DNA of 64,000 nucleotides from Gordonia lacunae. Lineage in GTDB: Bacteria > Actinomycetota > Actinomycetes > Mycobacteriales > Mycobacteriaceae. Below the pieces are notes generated by a model that worked only from the letters and a program-made list of their open reading frames with translations, was not told where the DNA came from and searched no databases. Made by a program: the position numbers and the translations under genes. The stretch lies in the NCBI RefSeq assembly GCF_002149015.1, contig NZ_NGFO01000013.1:34031-98030 (forward strand), read 5' to 3'. Positions within the stretch are counted from its first letter, which is position 1, and each line of letters opens with the position of its first letter. Of the stretch, positions 27,080 to 35,603 are shown piece by piece.

Positions 27080-27610
27080 TCACGCCCGCGGTTCGTCGGC
27101 GAGACGATCCAGCAACCCGCCGACCCGGTGGTCGACGAGCCGATGCATGACCAGCGAGGTCGTGGTCTTCTCGACGCCGTCGATGTCGAGGATGCGGCCC
27201 GCTATCCGGTACAGGTCGTCGGCGTCGCGGGCGACCGCCTGGATCAGCAGGTCGGTGACGCCGCTGAGTCCGTGCACCTGCACGACTTCGGGGATGGCGT
27301 CGAGCGCCTCGGCAATGGTCGCCAGTGACCGTTGGGTGACGCTGGTGAAGATGAACGCACTCAGCGGAAATCCCAACGCGGACGGATCGATCCGGCGGTC
27401 GAACGGCAGCAGCACCTCGTCGCGCTCGAGTCGGGACAGCCGGGCCTGCACGGTGTTGCGCGAGAGTCCGGTCTTCTCGGCCAGGGCGAGAACCGTCGCC
27501 CGCGGCTCGTCGTTCAGCGCCCGCAGGATGCGGGCGTCGATCGCGTCGATCTGTCCGTCGCTGGGCACACTGCCAACCTTTCGCACCCCCGGAACGACCA
27601 GGGTGTGCAT
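27080..27610 (-). CDS. Lrp/AsnC family regulator
   Basis: A 176-residue Lrp-type regulator. The N-terminal HTH reads IDARILRALNDEPRATVLAL then AEKTGLSRNTVQARLSRLER, and the C-terminal RAM/AsnC ligand domain contains VVQVHGLSGVTDLLIQAVAR and GVEKTTTSLVMHRLVDHRVG. Lrp proteins assemble on AT-biased sites and respond to amino or 2-oxo acids. It is divergent from the E1/transketolase-like gene starting at 27719; control of that gene is a reasonable inference. The intergenic stretch contains an AT-rich TTGCCAGAATTGTAA element of weak dyad symmetry. The ATG at 27610 is used; a downstream GTG is possible. Confidence 0.9.
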   Translation of the reverse strand: MHTLVVPGVRKVGSVPSDGQIDAIDARILRALNDEPRATVLALAEKTGLSRNTVQARLSRLERDEVLLPFDRRIDPSALGFPLSAFIFTSVTQRSLATIAEALDAIPEVVQVHGLSGVTDLLIQAVARDADDLYRIAGRILDIDGVEKTTTSLVMHRLVDHRVGGLLDRLADEPRA

Positions 27611-27718
27611 TCTGCTGAATGAACTCGGCCTCTGTTGCCAGAATTGTAAGCGGATGGTCCCCTGACAAGGGCGAACTGCACACCCCACCGGACCAGCACA
27701 CTCCACCGGGAGCACATC

Positions 27719-30085
27719 ATGACGATCGCGAGCCCAGCCGGCGATGCCCGGACGACCACCGACGCGTTGCGGACGGTCGAAGACCGCGTGCTGTGGTTGT
27801 CGACCTCGATGATCCACCACGCCAACCTCGTTCGCCCCAATCCGACGGGGATGAAGGTCGGTGGACACCAGGCATCGTGCGCCTCGATGGTGTCGATCAT
27901 GACGTCGCTGTGGTTCGAACAACTCCGACCCGGTGACCGCGTGTCGGTGAAACCCCATGCCGCACCGGTCCTGCACGGCATCAACTACCTGCTCGGCCTG
28001 CTCGACGAGTCGTATCTGACGACGCTCCGCGAGTTCGGCGGCCTGCAGTCCTATCCCAGTCGCACCAAAGACCCTGACCCGGTCGACTATTCGACGGGGT
28101 CGGTGGGCATCGGCGCCACCGCGCCGATCTGGGGCGCGATGGCCCGCCGGTACATCGACACCAGGCTGGGCGGTGACGCCGCGGGAAGCGAGGCGGTCCG
28201 GGCCGATCGCCGGTCGGACACGGTGCTCGGCCGCCAGTACTCGCTCGTCGGCGACGCCGAGCTCGACGAGGGGGCGGTCTGGGAGGCGATCCTCGACCCG
28301 TCGGTCGCCGAACTGGGCGAACTGGTCTGGGTCGTCGACCTCAACCGGCAGTCCCTGGATCGTGTCGTCCCCAACATCGCCGCCGGCCGGCTGGAAGCGA
28401 TGTTCGCCGCGGCGGGGTGGCAGGTGATCGCCGTCAGGTTCGGCCGCCTGCTCGAGACCCTCTTCGACCGCGACGGCGGTTCGGCACTGCACACCCGCAT
28501 CCTCGACATGCCCAACCCCGAATACCAGCGACTCCTTCGCTGCGACGCCGACGAGCTGCGACATCGCCTGCCGGGCAAAGGTTCCGATGCGGACGAGGTC
28601 GCCCGGGTCATCGCCGATGTCGACGACGCAACCCTGCTCGCGGCGATCCGCAACCTCGGGGGCCACGACCTCGACGCCCTGCGCACGGCCTATGAGCAGA
28701 TCGACGACACCCGACCCACGGTCATCCTCGCCTACACCATCAAAGGCCACGGACTCCCGACCGAAGGCCATCCGCAGAACCACTCGTCGTTGCTGACGGT
28801 CGAGCAGTACGGCGAACTGGCCACGAGCCTCGGGATGGCCGTCGAGGATCCGTGGTCCGGGTTCGCCGACGGTACCGAGGCCGCCGCGCTGTGCGACACC
28901 GTCGCGCGCAGGCTGCGTCGCGACCCTGTCGAATCCACCGCTCCCCCGGCGGTGCCGACCGACATCGGCAAGACCCCGACGGGGACATCGACGACGCAGG
29001 CGGCACTGGGCCGGGCATTGCTCGCCCTGTCGCGCGAGGCGCCCGAGGCATCGGCGCGCGTGGTCACGGTCAGTCCCGACGTCAGCTCCACGACGAACCT
29101 CGCGGGCTGGCTGAACAAGGTGGGCGTCTGGTCGCCCGACGAGCGGCGCAACTGGTTCGACGACGACACCGAGACGATCATGCACTGGCGGGAACGTCCG
29201 ACCGGTCAGCACATGGAGCTCGGGATCGCCGAGACCAATCTGGCCGGGCTGATCGGCGAACTCGGCGCGACGTGGAGCCGATGGGGTCAGCCGCTCTTCC
29301 CGATCGGCGTGCTCTACGACCCGTTCGTCGAACGGGCCCTGGAACCGTGGTCGTACGGCATCTACGCGGGCGGGCAGTCGATCCTGGTCGGAACTCCCTC
29401 CGGGGTCACCCTCGCCGCGGAAGGCGGTGCCCACCAGTCGATCACGACACCGTCGATCGGCCTCGAACAACCCGGCTGCGTGACCTACGAGCCGGCCTTC
29501 GCGCTCGACGTGGAGTGGATCCTGTTGTCCTGCATCGCCCGGCTCGGCCGGCCGGACGGCACGTCGTCGTACCTGCGCCTGTCGACGCGCCCGGTCGACC
29601 AGCGCCTCGCCGACGTCCCGGCGGACCCCGCCGCCCGGGAACGACGACGCCGGCATGCGGTCGCGGGCGCATACCTGTTGCGGCGTGCCAGTTCCCCGCA
29701 GATCACCCTCGTCGGAATGGGCGCGGTGATCACCGAGACCCTGGCCGCCGCGGACCGACTCGCCGGCCAGGGCGTCGACGCCGACGTCGTGTGCGTCACC
29801 AGCCCCGGGCTCGTCTTCGAGGCGACGCAGGCCCGGCGCGGCCTGTCCGACGCACCGTCGTGGATCCTCGACCAGGTCTTCCCCGCCGACCGCGCGGCAC
29901 CGATGGTCACCGTCCTCGACGGCCACCCGCACACCCTGGCGTTCCTGACCGGCGTCAACGCGGTTCGCGGCGCCGCCCTCGGTGTCAGCAGGTTCGGCCA
30001 GGTGGGTTCGCTCGACGACGTCTACCGCCTCCACGGCATCGACACCGAATCGATCATCCGGGCAGCGCTGGACCTTCGACGCTGA
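27719..30085 (+). CDS. Transketolase/pyruvate dehydrogenase E1-like TPP enzyme
   Basis: A 788-residue thiamine-diphosphate enzyme resembling the homodimeric pyruvate dehydrogenase E1 (AceE) but about 100 residues shorter. The TPP motif is spread over VGDAELDEGAVWEAIL and VVDLNRQSLDRV (GDxxL...N type). Other segments are MKVGGHQASCASMVSIMTSL, YTIKGHGLPTEGHPQNHSS and the pyrimidine-domain ELGIAETNLAGLIGELGATW with the conserved Glu. The substrate is a 2-oxo acid or sugar phosphate, but which cannot be told. The Lrp regulator next door suggests amino-acid-derived 2-oxo acids. No E2/E3 genes are nearby. ATG at 27719 follows GGGAG. Confidence 0.82.
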   Translation: MTIASPAGDARTTTDALRTVEDRVLWLSTSMIHHANLVRPNPTGMKVGGHQASCASMVSIMTSLWFEQLRPGDRVSVKPHAAPVLHGINYLLGLLDESYLTTLREFGGLQSYPSRTKDPDPVDYSTGSVGIGATAPIWGAMARRYIDTRLGGDAAGSEAVRADRRSDTVLGRQYSLVGDAELDEGAVWEAILDPSVAELGELVWVVDLNRQSLDRVVPNIAAGRLEAMFAAAGWQVIAVRFGRLLETLFDRDGGSALHTRILDMPNPEYQRLLRCDADELRHRLPGKGSDADEVARVIADVDDATLLAAIRNLGGHDLDALRTAYEQIDDTRPTVILAYTIKGHGLPTEGHPQNHSSLLTVEQYGELATSLGMAVEDPWSGFADGTEAAALCDTVARRLRRDPVESTAPPAVPTDIGKTPTGTSTTQAALGRALLALSREAPEASARVVTVSPDVSSTTNLAGWLNKVGVWSPDERRNWFDDDTETIMHWRERPTGQHMELGIAETNLAGLIGELGATWSRWGQPLFPIGVLYDPFVERALEPWSYGIYAGGQSILVGTPSGVTLAAEGGAHQSITTPSIGLEQPGCVTYEPAFALDVEWILLSCIARLGRPDGTSSYLRLSTRPVDQRLADVPADPAARERRRRHAVAGAYLLRRASSPQITLVGMGAVITETLAAADRLAGQGVDADVVCVTSPGLVFEATQARRGLSDAPSWILDQVFPADRAAPMVTVLDGHPHTLAFLTGVNAVRGAALGVSRFGQVGSLDDVYRLHGIDTESIIRAALDLRR

Positions 30086-30136
30086 CGGCCCGCTCGGCGC
30101 CGGCCCAACCAGCAGGGCGCACGGTCGACGGCACGT

Positions 30137-31300
30137 CTACAGCGCGGCCACCTCGCTCATCGGATCGATGAGCACCTTCGCGTGGTGTTCGGCACCGCCG
30201 AGGGCGTCGAACGCCGCGCCGACGCCGTCGAGACCGACCGTCGCGGTGATCAGCGGTGCGACGTCGACCTTGCCGCTCGCCATCATGTGCAGGGTGTCGT
30301 AGAACTCGGCCGGGTCGTAGGCGAACACGAACCGCAGTTCGTGCTCCTTGTTCAGCGCCATGGCGGGCCGGAAGGTGTCGGGTTCCATGCACACCCCGAC
30401 CACGACGACGCGTGACCGGAACGGCGCCTCGGTGACGATGTGCTCGATCATCCCCGGCGTGCCCACGCACTCGAAGACGACCGGCCCCTTCGGTGTCGCA
30501 CCCAGCCGATCGGCCATCCGGAACAGCGAGGACCACGGCGCCAGCGGTATGCGGCGAAGGGTCCGCATCGCGTCGAACGCCGCGCCCAGCAGGTCCTGGG
30601 CGCGGGTGATGTACTTGCCGGCCTCGGCACTTCGCTCGAAGGGCGACGTGACCGTCGGGTCGACGACGATGTCGGCACCCACGCGGTGCGCGAGCACGCG
30701 CCGCCCGGGCGACGGGTCGCTCGCGATGACCGTGCGGACCCCGTCCGCCTTCAGCATCGTGATCACCGCGAGACCGATCGGCCCGCAACCGATCACGACC
30801 GCGACGTCGCGGCGCCCGACCTCGCCGCGCCGGACCGCGTGGTAGGCGACGGCCATCGGTTCGGTCAGGGCGGCGTGTTCGGCCGACAGACCCTCCGGGA
30901 TCTCGAAGGTCATGTCCTCCGACACCAGCACGAACTGGGCATAGCCACCGGCCGCGGACTCCGACAGTCCGGTCAGGTGCGCTTCCGAACCGTGCCGGAT
31001 CATCGGCACGGACACCACGGGCGTGCCGGGCGCCCACCGCTTACGGCATCCGGGCCCGTAGGAGACCACCTCGCCGGCGAACTCGTGTCCCATGACCACC
31101 GACTGCCCGGAGCGCATGAAGGCGTCGTAGCCCACCTCGGCGGACACCTGGGCGGTGGCATCGCAGTGGACGCGGGCGTGCAGATCCGACCCGCAGATCC
31201 CCGCCCGCAGCACCCGCAGCAACACCTGCCCCGCACCGGGCTCGGGGGTGGGGATCTCCTCGACCGTCAGCTCGCCGTTCCGGCACACCACTGCACGCAT
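30137..31300 (-). CDS. Zinc-type alcohol dehydrogenase-like protein
   Basis: A 387-residue MDR oxidoreductase. Catalytic zinc ligands are visible in RAGICGSDLH (Cys) and VVMGHEFAGEVV (His and Glu), and the nucleotide-binding loop in VAVVIGCGPIGLAVITMLKA. The four-cysteine structural zinc lobe expected around residues 95-115 is absent; that region reads PVVSVPMIRHGSEAHLTGLS instead. A long insertion (about residues 220-255) precedes GPVVFECVGTPGMIEHIV. This is a recognised actinobacterial subgroup of uncharacterised alcohol dehydrogenases. It converges on the TPP enzyme, with 51 bp between the stops, so they are not co-transcribed. Confidence 0.88.
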   Translation of the reverse strand: MRAVVCRNGELTVEEIPTPEPGAGQVLLRVLRAGICGSDLHARVHCDATAQVSAEVGYDAFMRSGQSVVMGHEFAGEVVSYGPGCRKRWAPGTPVVSVPMIRHGSEAHLTGLSESAAGGYAQFVLVSEDMTFEIPEGLSAEHAALTEPMAVAYHAVRRGEVGRRDVAVVIGCGPIGLAVITMLKADGVRTVIASDPSPGRRVLAHRVGADIVVDPTVTSPFERSAEAGKYITRAQDLLGAAFDAMRTLRRIPLAPWSSLFRMADRLGATPKGPVVFECVGTPGMIEHIVTEAPFRSRVVVVGVCMEPDTFRPAMALNKEHELRFVFAYDPAEFYDTLHMMASGKVDVAPLITATVGLDGVGAAFDALGGAEHHAKVLIDPMSEVAAL

Positions 31301-31373
31301 GCTCCATGGTTATCAGCTGACGGACGGGTGTGGGCACCGAACGCGCGCGCCACCGACCCGCGGGGTGCCGGGG

Positions 31374-32546
31374 TCAGCCGAAGTAGACACTCCCGCGGCG
31401 GCTGAGCATCCGGAAGAGGGTCTGCTGGATCTCTTCGCGCACGTGGTCGGTGAGATCGAAGACCACCATCGGGTCGTCGGCCGACGCCTCGTCGTAGGAC
31501 CCGGTCTCGATGGGACGCCCGAAGTGGATGTGCCACTTCGACGGCAGTGGCACCATGCCCAGCGGACCGAGCCACGGGAACAGCGGGGTCACCGGGAAGT
31601 ACGGCAGACCGAGGATCTTGGCGAGCGGCTTGAGGTCGGCGAGCATCGGGTAGATCTCCTCCGAGCCGACGATCGACACCGGGATGATCGGCGCGGCATT
31701 GCGCAGCGCGGTGGTCACGAACCCGCCGCGCCCGAAGCGCTGCAGCTTGTAGCGGTCCTTGTACAGCTTGCCGATGCCCTTGTACCCCTCCGGCCAGACC
31801 GCGGTCAGCTCGCCGGCACGCAGGAGCCGGTCGGCGTCGGAGTTGCACGCCAGCGTCGCCCCGATCCGTCGGGCCACCTCGCTGATCCCCGGGGTGTCGA
31901 AGGCCATGTCGGCGGCCAGCACGCGCAGGAATCGGCCTTCGGGGTGGTTGTCGCGCACGGCCAGCGAGGTGATGACCGCGTCGACCGGGATGGTGCCCGC
32001 ATGGTTGGCGACCAGGAGCGCCCCGCCTTCGCGCGGCAGGTTCTCGATACCGGTGACCTCGACACGGAACCACTTCTCGTAGACCTGCCGGACGGCCGGG
32101 AACCACACCGACTCCGTGAAGTGGGGGTCGAAACCGAACTCGTCGACCTCGTACTCCCCCGCCATGCGCTCCCGGATGAACCCGGCGGTCGAGGTGAGGG
32201 TGTCGGCGACGGCGCCGCGGAGTCCGCCGAGGCTGAACAGCGGACTCGACTTCGACGGGCCGCGATGTTCGACGCCCAGCGCCTCATCGGGGAGCGTGAT
32301 CTCGTCGCTGATCGGGGTCACCCGCGCCGGCGCCCGGCCGAAACCATCGGTGTTCGGGTGCCCGAGCATCGATCCGCGTTGCGGCGCAGCGGTTTTCGAC
32401 CGATCGTGACCGACCTGCTGGCTCGGGTGGCGGCGGCGGTCGGACTCCCGGACGCCACGCGCGTCCGGACCCGACGGGGACGTGTAGAGCTGAATGACTT
32501 TCGCGGTACGTGCATCTGTCGCTCCGCCACCTGCCAAAGTGCTCAC
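31374..32546 (-). CDS. Lysophospholipid acyltransferase family protein
   Basis: A 390-residue PlsC-type acyltransferase. The catalytic NHAGTIPVD motif (HxxxxD) follows LPREGGALLVA, and the second block LTAVWPEGYKGIGKLYKDRY and the third PIIPVSIVGSEEIYPML (glycerol-phosphate-binding region) are present. Family members move acyl groups onto lysophosphatidate or similar acceptors. An N-terminal extension of about 80 residues is low-complexity; GTG at 32546 may be too early and a start near 32370 is possible. Corresponds to Rv0502, next to the galE2-like epimerase as here. A membrane-associated role is likely. Confidence 0.88.
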   Translation of the reverse strand: MSTLAGGGATDARTAKVIQLYTSPSGPDARGVRESDRRRHPSQQVGHDRSKTAAPQRGSMLGHPNTDGFGRAPARVTPISDEITLPDEALGVEHRGPSKSSPLFSLGGLRGAVADTLTSTAGFIRERMAGEYEVDEFGFDPHFTESVWFPAVRQVYEKWFRVEVTGIENLPREGGALLVANHAGTIPVDAVITSLAVRDNHPEGRFLRVLAADMAFDTPGISEVARRIGATLACNSDADRLLRAGELTAVWPEGYKGIGKLYKDRYKLQRFGRGGFVTTALRNAAPIIPVSIVGSEEIYPMLADLKPLAKILGLPYFPVTPLFPWLGPLGMVPLPSKWHIHFGRPIETGSYDEASADDPMVVFDLTDHVREEIQQTLFRMLSRRGSVYFG

Positions 32547-32735
32547 CCCTACTTGTTTCCTGGGTACGGGATCCGGGCCGGGCCGGGGCCCGGATCTGCG
32601 CTGATGTTCTGCGCTCGAGCCGTCGCGGAGAACAATTCGCGGCGTGGCGCCATGTGGGTCTGACGTCCAATTCTAGAGGTTGCACTCACGTTGCGCATGC
32701 CCACGTCGACTTCGTCACCATCATGACCCGAAATT

Positions 32736-33788
32736 TCACTGCAACTGGTGAGCCGCCGCGACGACCCGCTGCTCGAGCGATCTCCACGAATCGGTCCCGA
32801 TCACCGGCGTCACCCCGCTCCGCTCGATGAAATCGTCCAGCGTCTCGAGCGTCGTGTACCGCGGGACGAAGCCGAGCTCCGTCCGCATCCGCGTCGTGTC
32901 GAGCACTCGCCCGTACGTGAGGAACTCCGTCTGTGACGACCTCAGCTTCGCCGACCGCAAGTCCTGGAACACTCCCGCGATCGGGGCCAGGAGACTGCTC
33001 GGAACTGGCAGTTCGACGTGTCCGACCCGACGGATCGCCTGTGTGAGTGTCACCACGCCCTCACCGGAGACGTTGAACGTGCCGACCTTGCCGGCGAGGG
33101 TCACGTGCTCCATCGCCGCCAGCGCGTCCTCCTCGTGCAGGAACTGCAGCCGCGGCTGGAAGCCGATCACCGTCGGCACGACCGGTAGCGAGAGGTACGA
33201 ACTCATCCGGGTGGTGATGCGCGGGCCCAACATCGCCTGGGGACGGACGATGGTGATGTCGATGTCCTGTCGGCGACGGCCGAGTCCACGCACATAACCC
33301 TCGACGTCGAGTAGATCTCGACCGTATCCACGCTTCGGCTCGCGGGGCGCCCGGGTCTCCTCGGAGAAATGTGACGGGTCGCGACTGCTCGCGCCGTAGA
33401 CCATGGCGGTGGAGCGCAGCACGAGGCGCTTGACCGACGGTGTGCGCTGGCATGCCGCGCACACCTGCATCGCGCCGACGAGATTGAACTCCTTGATCGC
33501 CGCCGAGTGCGGGGCGGTGTCGGCGATCGAGGTCGCCGCGTGGACGACCGTGTCCACGTTGTAGGCGGCGAGCGCCTTCGCGATGGTCGGGCGCCGGATG
33601 TCGACCCGCAGGAACTCTGCCCGCCCCATTCGCCGCAGGAGGTCCTTGCGCGGCACCCGTGAGTCGACGGCGAGCACCGTCTCGATGTCGGGGTTGGCCG
33701 CGAGACGCGCCACGAGATAGCCACCGAGGAATGTCGACGCCCCGGTGACCAGGACCACCCGAGGCGGGGCGGAGGTGGGTTCGGCCAT
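32736..33788 (-). CDS. galE2: NAD-dependent epimerase/dehydratase (GalE2-like)
   Basis: A 350-residue extended short-chain dehydrogenase. The NAD loop VVLVTGASTFLGGYLVARLA is at residues 10-30. The strand-4 block VDTVVHAATSIADTAP is typical, but the active-site region reads RGYGRDLLDVEGYVRG, so the usual YxxxK catalytic pair is not clear. LRSTAMVYGAS marks the active-site serine strand. The symbol follows Rv0501; the sugar substrate is not established. It starts 98 bp from the bS22 terminator and 189 bp from the acyltransferase start. Confidence 0.85.
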   Translation of the reverse strand: MAEPTSAPPRVVLVTGASTFLGGYLVARLAANPDIETVLAVDSRVPRKDLLRRMGRAEFLRVDIRRPTIAKALAAYNVDTVVHAATSIADTAPHSAAIKEFNLVGAMQVCAACQRTPSVKRLVLRSTAMVYGASSRDPSHFSEETRAPREPKRGYGRDLLDVEGYVRGLGRRRQDIDITIVRPQAMLGPRITTRMSSYLSLPVVPTVIGFQPRLQFLHEEDALAAMEHVTLAGKVGTFNVSGEGVVTLTQAIRRVGHVELPVPSSLLAPIAGVFQDLRSAKLRSSQTEFLTYGRVLDTTRMRTELGFVPRYTTLETLDDFIERSGVTPVIGTDSWRSLEQRVVAAAHQLQ

Positions 33789-33849
33789 ACGTCGAGGCTA
33801 TCGGCAGTCGGCGGATTCGGCCCGATGAGGCCGCCGCGGAACGACAAAA

Positions 33850-33869
33850 GGACCCGCCGGAGCGGGTCC
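33850..33869 (-). terminator. Hairpin terminator after the bS22 gene
   Basis: GGACCCGC and GCGGGTCC form an 8-bp stem with a CGGA loop, 18 bp after the bS22 stop; read on the minus strand it is followed by CTTTTGTCG, giving a short T-run. A good intrinsic terminator. Confidence 0.8.
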
Positions 33870-33886
33870 CGATGCCGAAGAAAGGC

Positions 33887-33988
33887 CTATTTACCGAGTT
33901 TGCGACGCTGCACCCGGGTCCTACGCAGCAGCTTGCGGTGCTTCTTCTTCGACATGCGCTTGCGGCGCTTCTTGATCACTGAACCCAT
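33887..33988 (-). CDS. Small ribosomal protein bS22 (AURKAIP1/COX24-like), 33 residues
   Basis: A 34-codon gene including stop: the peptide begins [20 protein letters not shown] and ends [12 protein letters not shown], almost all Lys/Arg. This is the mycobacterial 30S-bound protein bS22 (Rv0500B) and the bacterial relative of the COX24/AURKAIP1 domain. The ATG at 33988 is preceded by GTGAGGAAG as a strong Shine-Dalgarno, and the gene is followed at once by a terminator. Located between galE2 and the small HTH gene exactly as in M. tuberculosis. It binds at the decoding-centre side of the small subunit in mycobacterial ribosomes. Confidence 0.95.
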
Positions 33989-34314
33989 CGGGGCGCTTCC
34001 TCACGATTGACACTGATGTACTTGTTCGGCCCTGGTCTGCACTTCAGCCGGGAACGGCGCCGGGAGCGAAGCGACGAGCGGCGGTGTGTCCGTAGGGCTC
34101 ACCGGCGCATCCAGGTACGCGACCACCGAGCCTACCGGGCGGCACGCCGGATCGGGAAATCGCGGTGGCCTACACAGCCCGTACCGGGCCTGTCGTGGCG
34201 ACTCACCCTTCCGCCGCCGGCACCGTCGAAGCAGAAGACCTCCGTGGCCGGCATGGGGCCGGCCACGGAGGTCTGTCGAGAAAACTGCTGTTCAGGCGTC
34301 CGACGTGCGTCGGA
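33989..34314. other. Intergenic stretch between bS22 and the small HTH gene
   Basis: 326 bp without a convincing gene. It contains the bS22 leader (AAGTACATC as a possible -10 on the minus strand, GTGAGGAAG ribosome-binding site), a GGGAGCGAAGCGACGAGCGG segment that resembles the end of the 37-bp repeat at 62820, and the 17-bp-stem hairpin at 34236. Confidence 0.6.
34236..34274 (-). terminator. Very long hairpin after the small HTH gene
   Basis: A perfect 17-bp stem (AGACCTCCGTGGCCGGC and its complement) with a five-base ATGGG loop, 40 bp past the HTH stop. Followed on the minus strand by TCTGCTTCGACGG without a T-run. Likely terminator that also isolates bS22. Confidence 0.8.
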
Positions 34315-34548
34315 TCAGCCGGCGTCGAAGTACGACGTCTCCAGATAGTCGTGGACCGCTTTCGCGTGCACACGGAACGAGCGTCCGACCCGAACCGCGG
34401 GCAGTTCGCCGTTGTGGACGAGACGGTAGACGGTCATCTTCGAAACGCGCATCAACGATGCAACCTCGGCGACAGTGAGGAACTGCGACGCCGAAGCCGC
34501 ATTGCTCACTGCGCCTGTCCTGTCACCAGGAGTGTCTGCAGGTGCCAT
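34315..34548 (-). CDS. Small excisionase/MerR-type HTH DNA-binding protein
   Basis: A 77-residue protein that is almost entirely one helix-turn-helix of the DNA-binding excisionase family: FLTVAEVASLMRVSKMTVYR then LVHNGELPAVRVGRSFRVHA. Corresponds to Rv0500A, which sits in the same position next to proC. Despite the family name nothing here suggests an integrative element; these are conserved actinobacterial chromosomal regulators. The ATG at 34548 gives an N-terminal arm of about 20 unstructured residues; a later start is possible. The 188 bp upstream, to proC, hold its promoter but no motif I can name. Confidence 0.88.
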   Translation of the reverse strand: MAPADTPGDRTGAVSNAASASQFLTVAEVASLMRVSKMTVYRLVHNGELPAVRVGRSFRVHAKAVHDYLETSYFDAG

Positions 34549-34736
34549 GAATCACTCATACCTCCGGTGCACGCGTCGCGGCCGCAGGCTTCCCCTCCTG
34601 CGGACATCAGACACGCACGTGCTTAAAGAAGCTTAGCGTGGCAGATGTGAAAAAAGCGACGTGAGAGACCGGTATTTCTGAGATTCCTGTGACTCGACCC
34701 CAACATGCTGGGGTTTGTCGGCCGTTCGACCACAAT

Positions 34737-35597
34737 TCATGGGGTGTCGGTGACGGCGTGTCCCTGCGCCAAACCCTCGACTTCCACTCGACGTCCGCTG
34801 CGGGCACTGGCGGCCGCGCACGCACGGGTCGCCTGGTACACGGCGTGCCGCAGGCCGTTGGCCTCGAATTCCCGGATGGCCTCGGCGGTGGTCCCGCCGG
34901 GCGAGGTGACGGCCGCGCGCAGATCGACGGCGGACAGCCCGGAGTCGCTCAGCAGGATGCCCGCACCGCGGATGGTCTGGACCGCCATCTCCGAGGCCTG
35001 GGCGCGGGTCAATCCGAGTCCCACGCCGGCGTCGATCATCGCCTCGGCGAGCAGGAAGACGTAGGCCGGCCCCGAACCGGACACCGCGGTGACCGCGTCC
35101 ATCTGCTTCTCCGGTACGACCGTCACGCGGCCGACCGTCTGCAGGATCTTGACCACGGCCTGCAGCTGCTCGTCACCGACGTAGCGACCGGCCGACACCG
35201 CCGACATCGCCTCGTTCACGAGCATCGGGGTGTTGGGCATGACCCGGATGACCGGCGACCCGGCCTGCAGCGCGCTCTCGTATCGCGACAGCGGCAGACC
35301 GGCCACGAGCGTCACGGTCACCCGCTCGGAGTCCGCGTTGTCCTCCGCCGAGGCCAGGATCCGCAGGATCGAGTCGACGTCGTCGGGCTTGATCGCCAGG
35401 AAGACGTACTGCGCCGACTCCGCGGCGCTCTTGACGTCGGTGACCAGCACGCCGTACTCATCGGCGATCTCGGTGGCCCGGCTCTCCAGTCGCTCGGCGA
35501 CGACGAGGTCCTTGGTCGGGGTGCCTGCACCGATCAAACCGGCGAGCAGTGCCTCGCCGATCTTGCCTCCGCCGATGATGGCGATGCGTTCGGACAC
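34737..35597 (-). CDS. proC: Pyrroline-5-carboxylate reductase
   Basis: A 286-residue enzyme reducing pyrroline-5-carboxylate to proline. The Rossmann start is ERIAIIGGGKIGEALLAGLI, the middle has VFLAIKPDDVDSIL, and the C-terminal signature reads AVSGSGPAYVFLLAEAMIDA and VTSPGGTTAEAIREFEANGL. Start GTG at 35597, only 6 bp after the upstream gene, so it is the last member of the ppx-to-proC operon. Corresponds to Rv0500. Confidence 0.96.
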   Translation of the reverse strand: MSERIAIIGGGKIGEALLAGLIGAGTPTKDLVVAERLESRATEIADEYGVLVTDVKSAAESAQYVFLAIKPDDVDSILRILASAEDNADSERVTVTLVAGLPLSRYESALQAGSPVIRVMPNTPMLVNEAMSAVSAGRYVGDEQLQAVVKILQTVGRVTVVPEKQMDAVTAVSGSGPAYVFLLAEAMIDAGVGLGLTRAQASEMAVQTIRGAGILLSDSGLSAVDLRAAVTSPGGTTAEAIREFEANGLRHAVYQATRACAAASARSGRRVEVEGLAQGHAVTDTP

Positions 35598-35603
35598 GGA
35601 TGT

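Noticed and set aside
34315..34548. Excisionase-type HTH as evidence for an integrated element
   Set aside because: No integrase or att-like repeats; the gene is conserved next to proC in mycobacteria.
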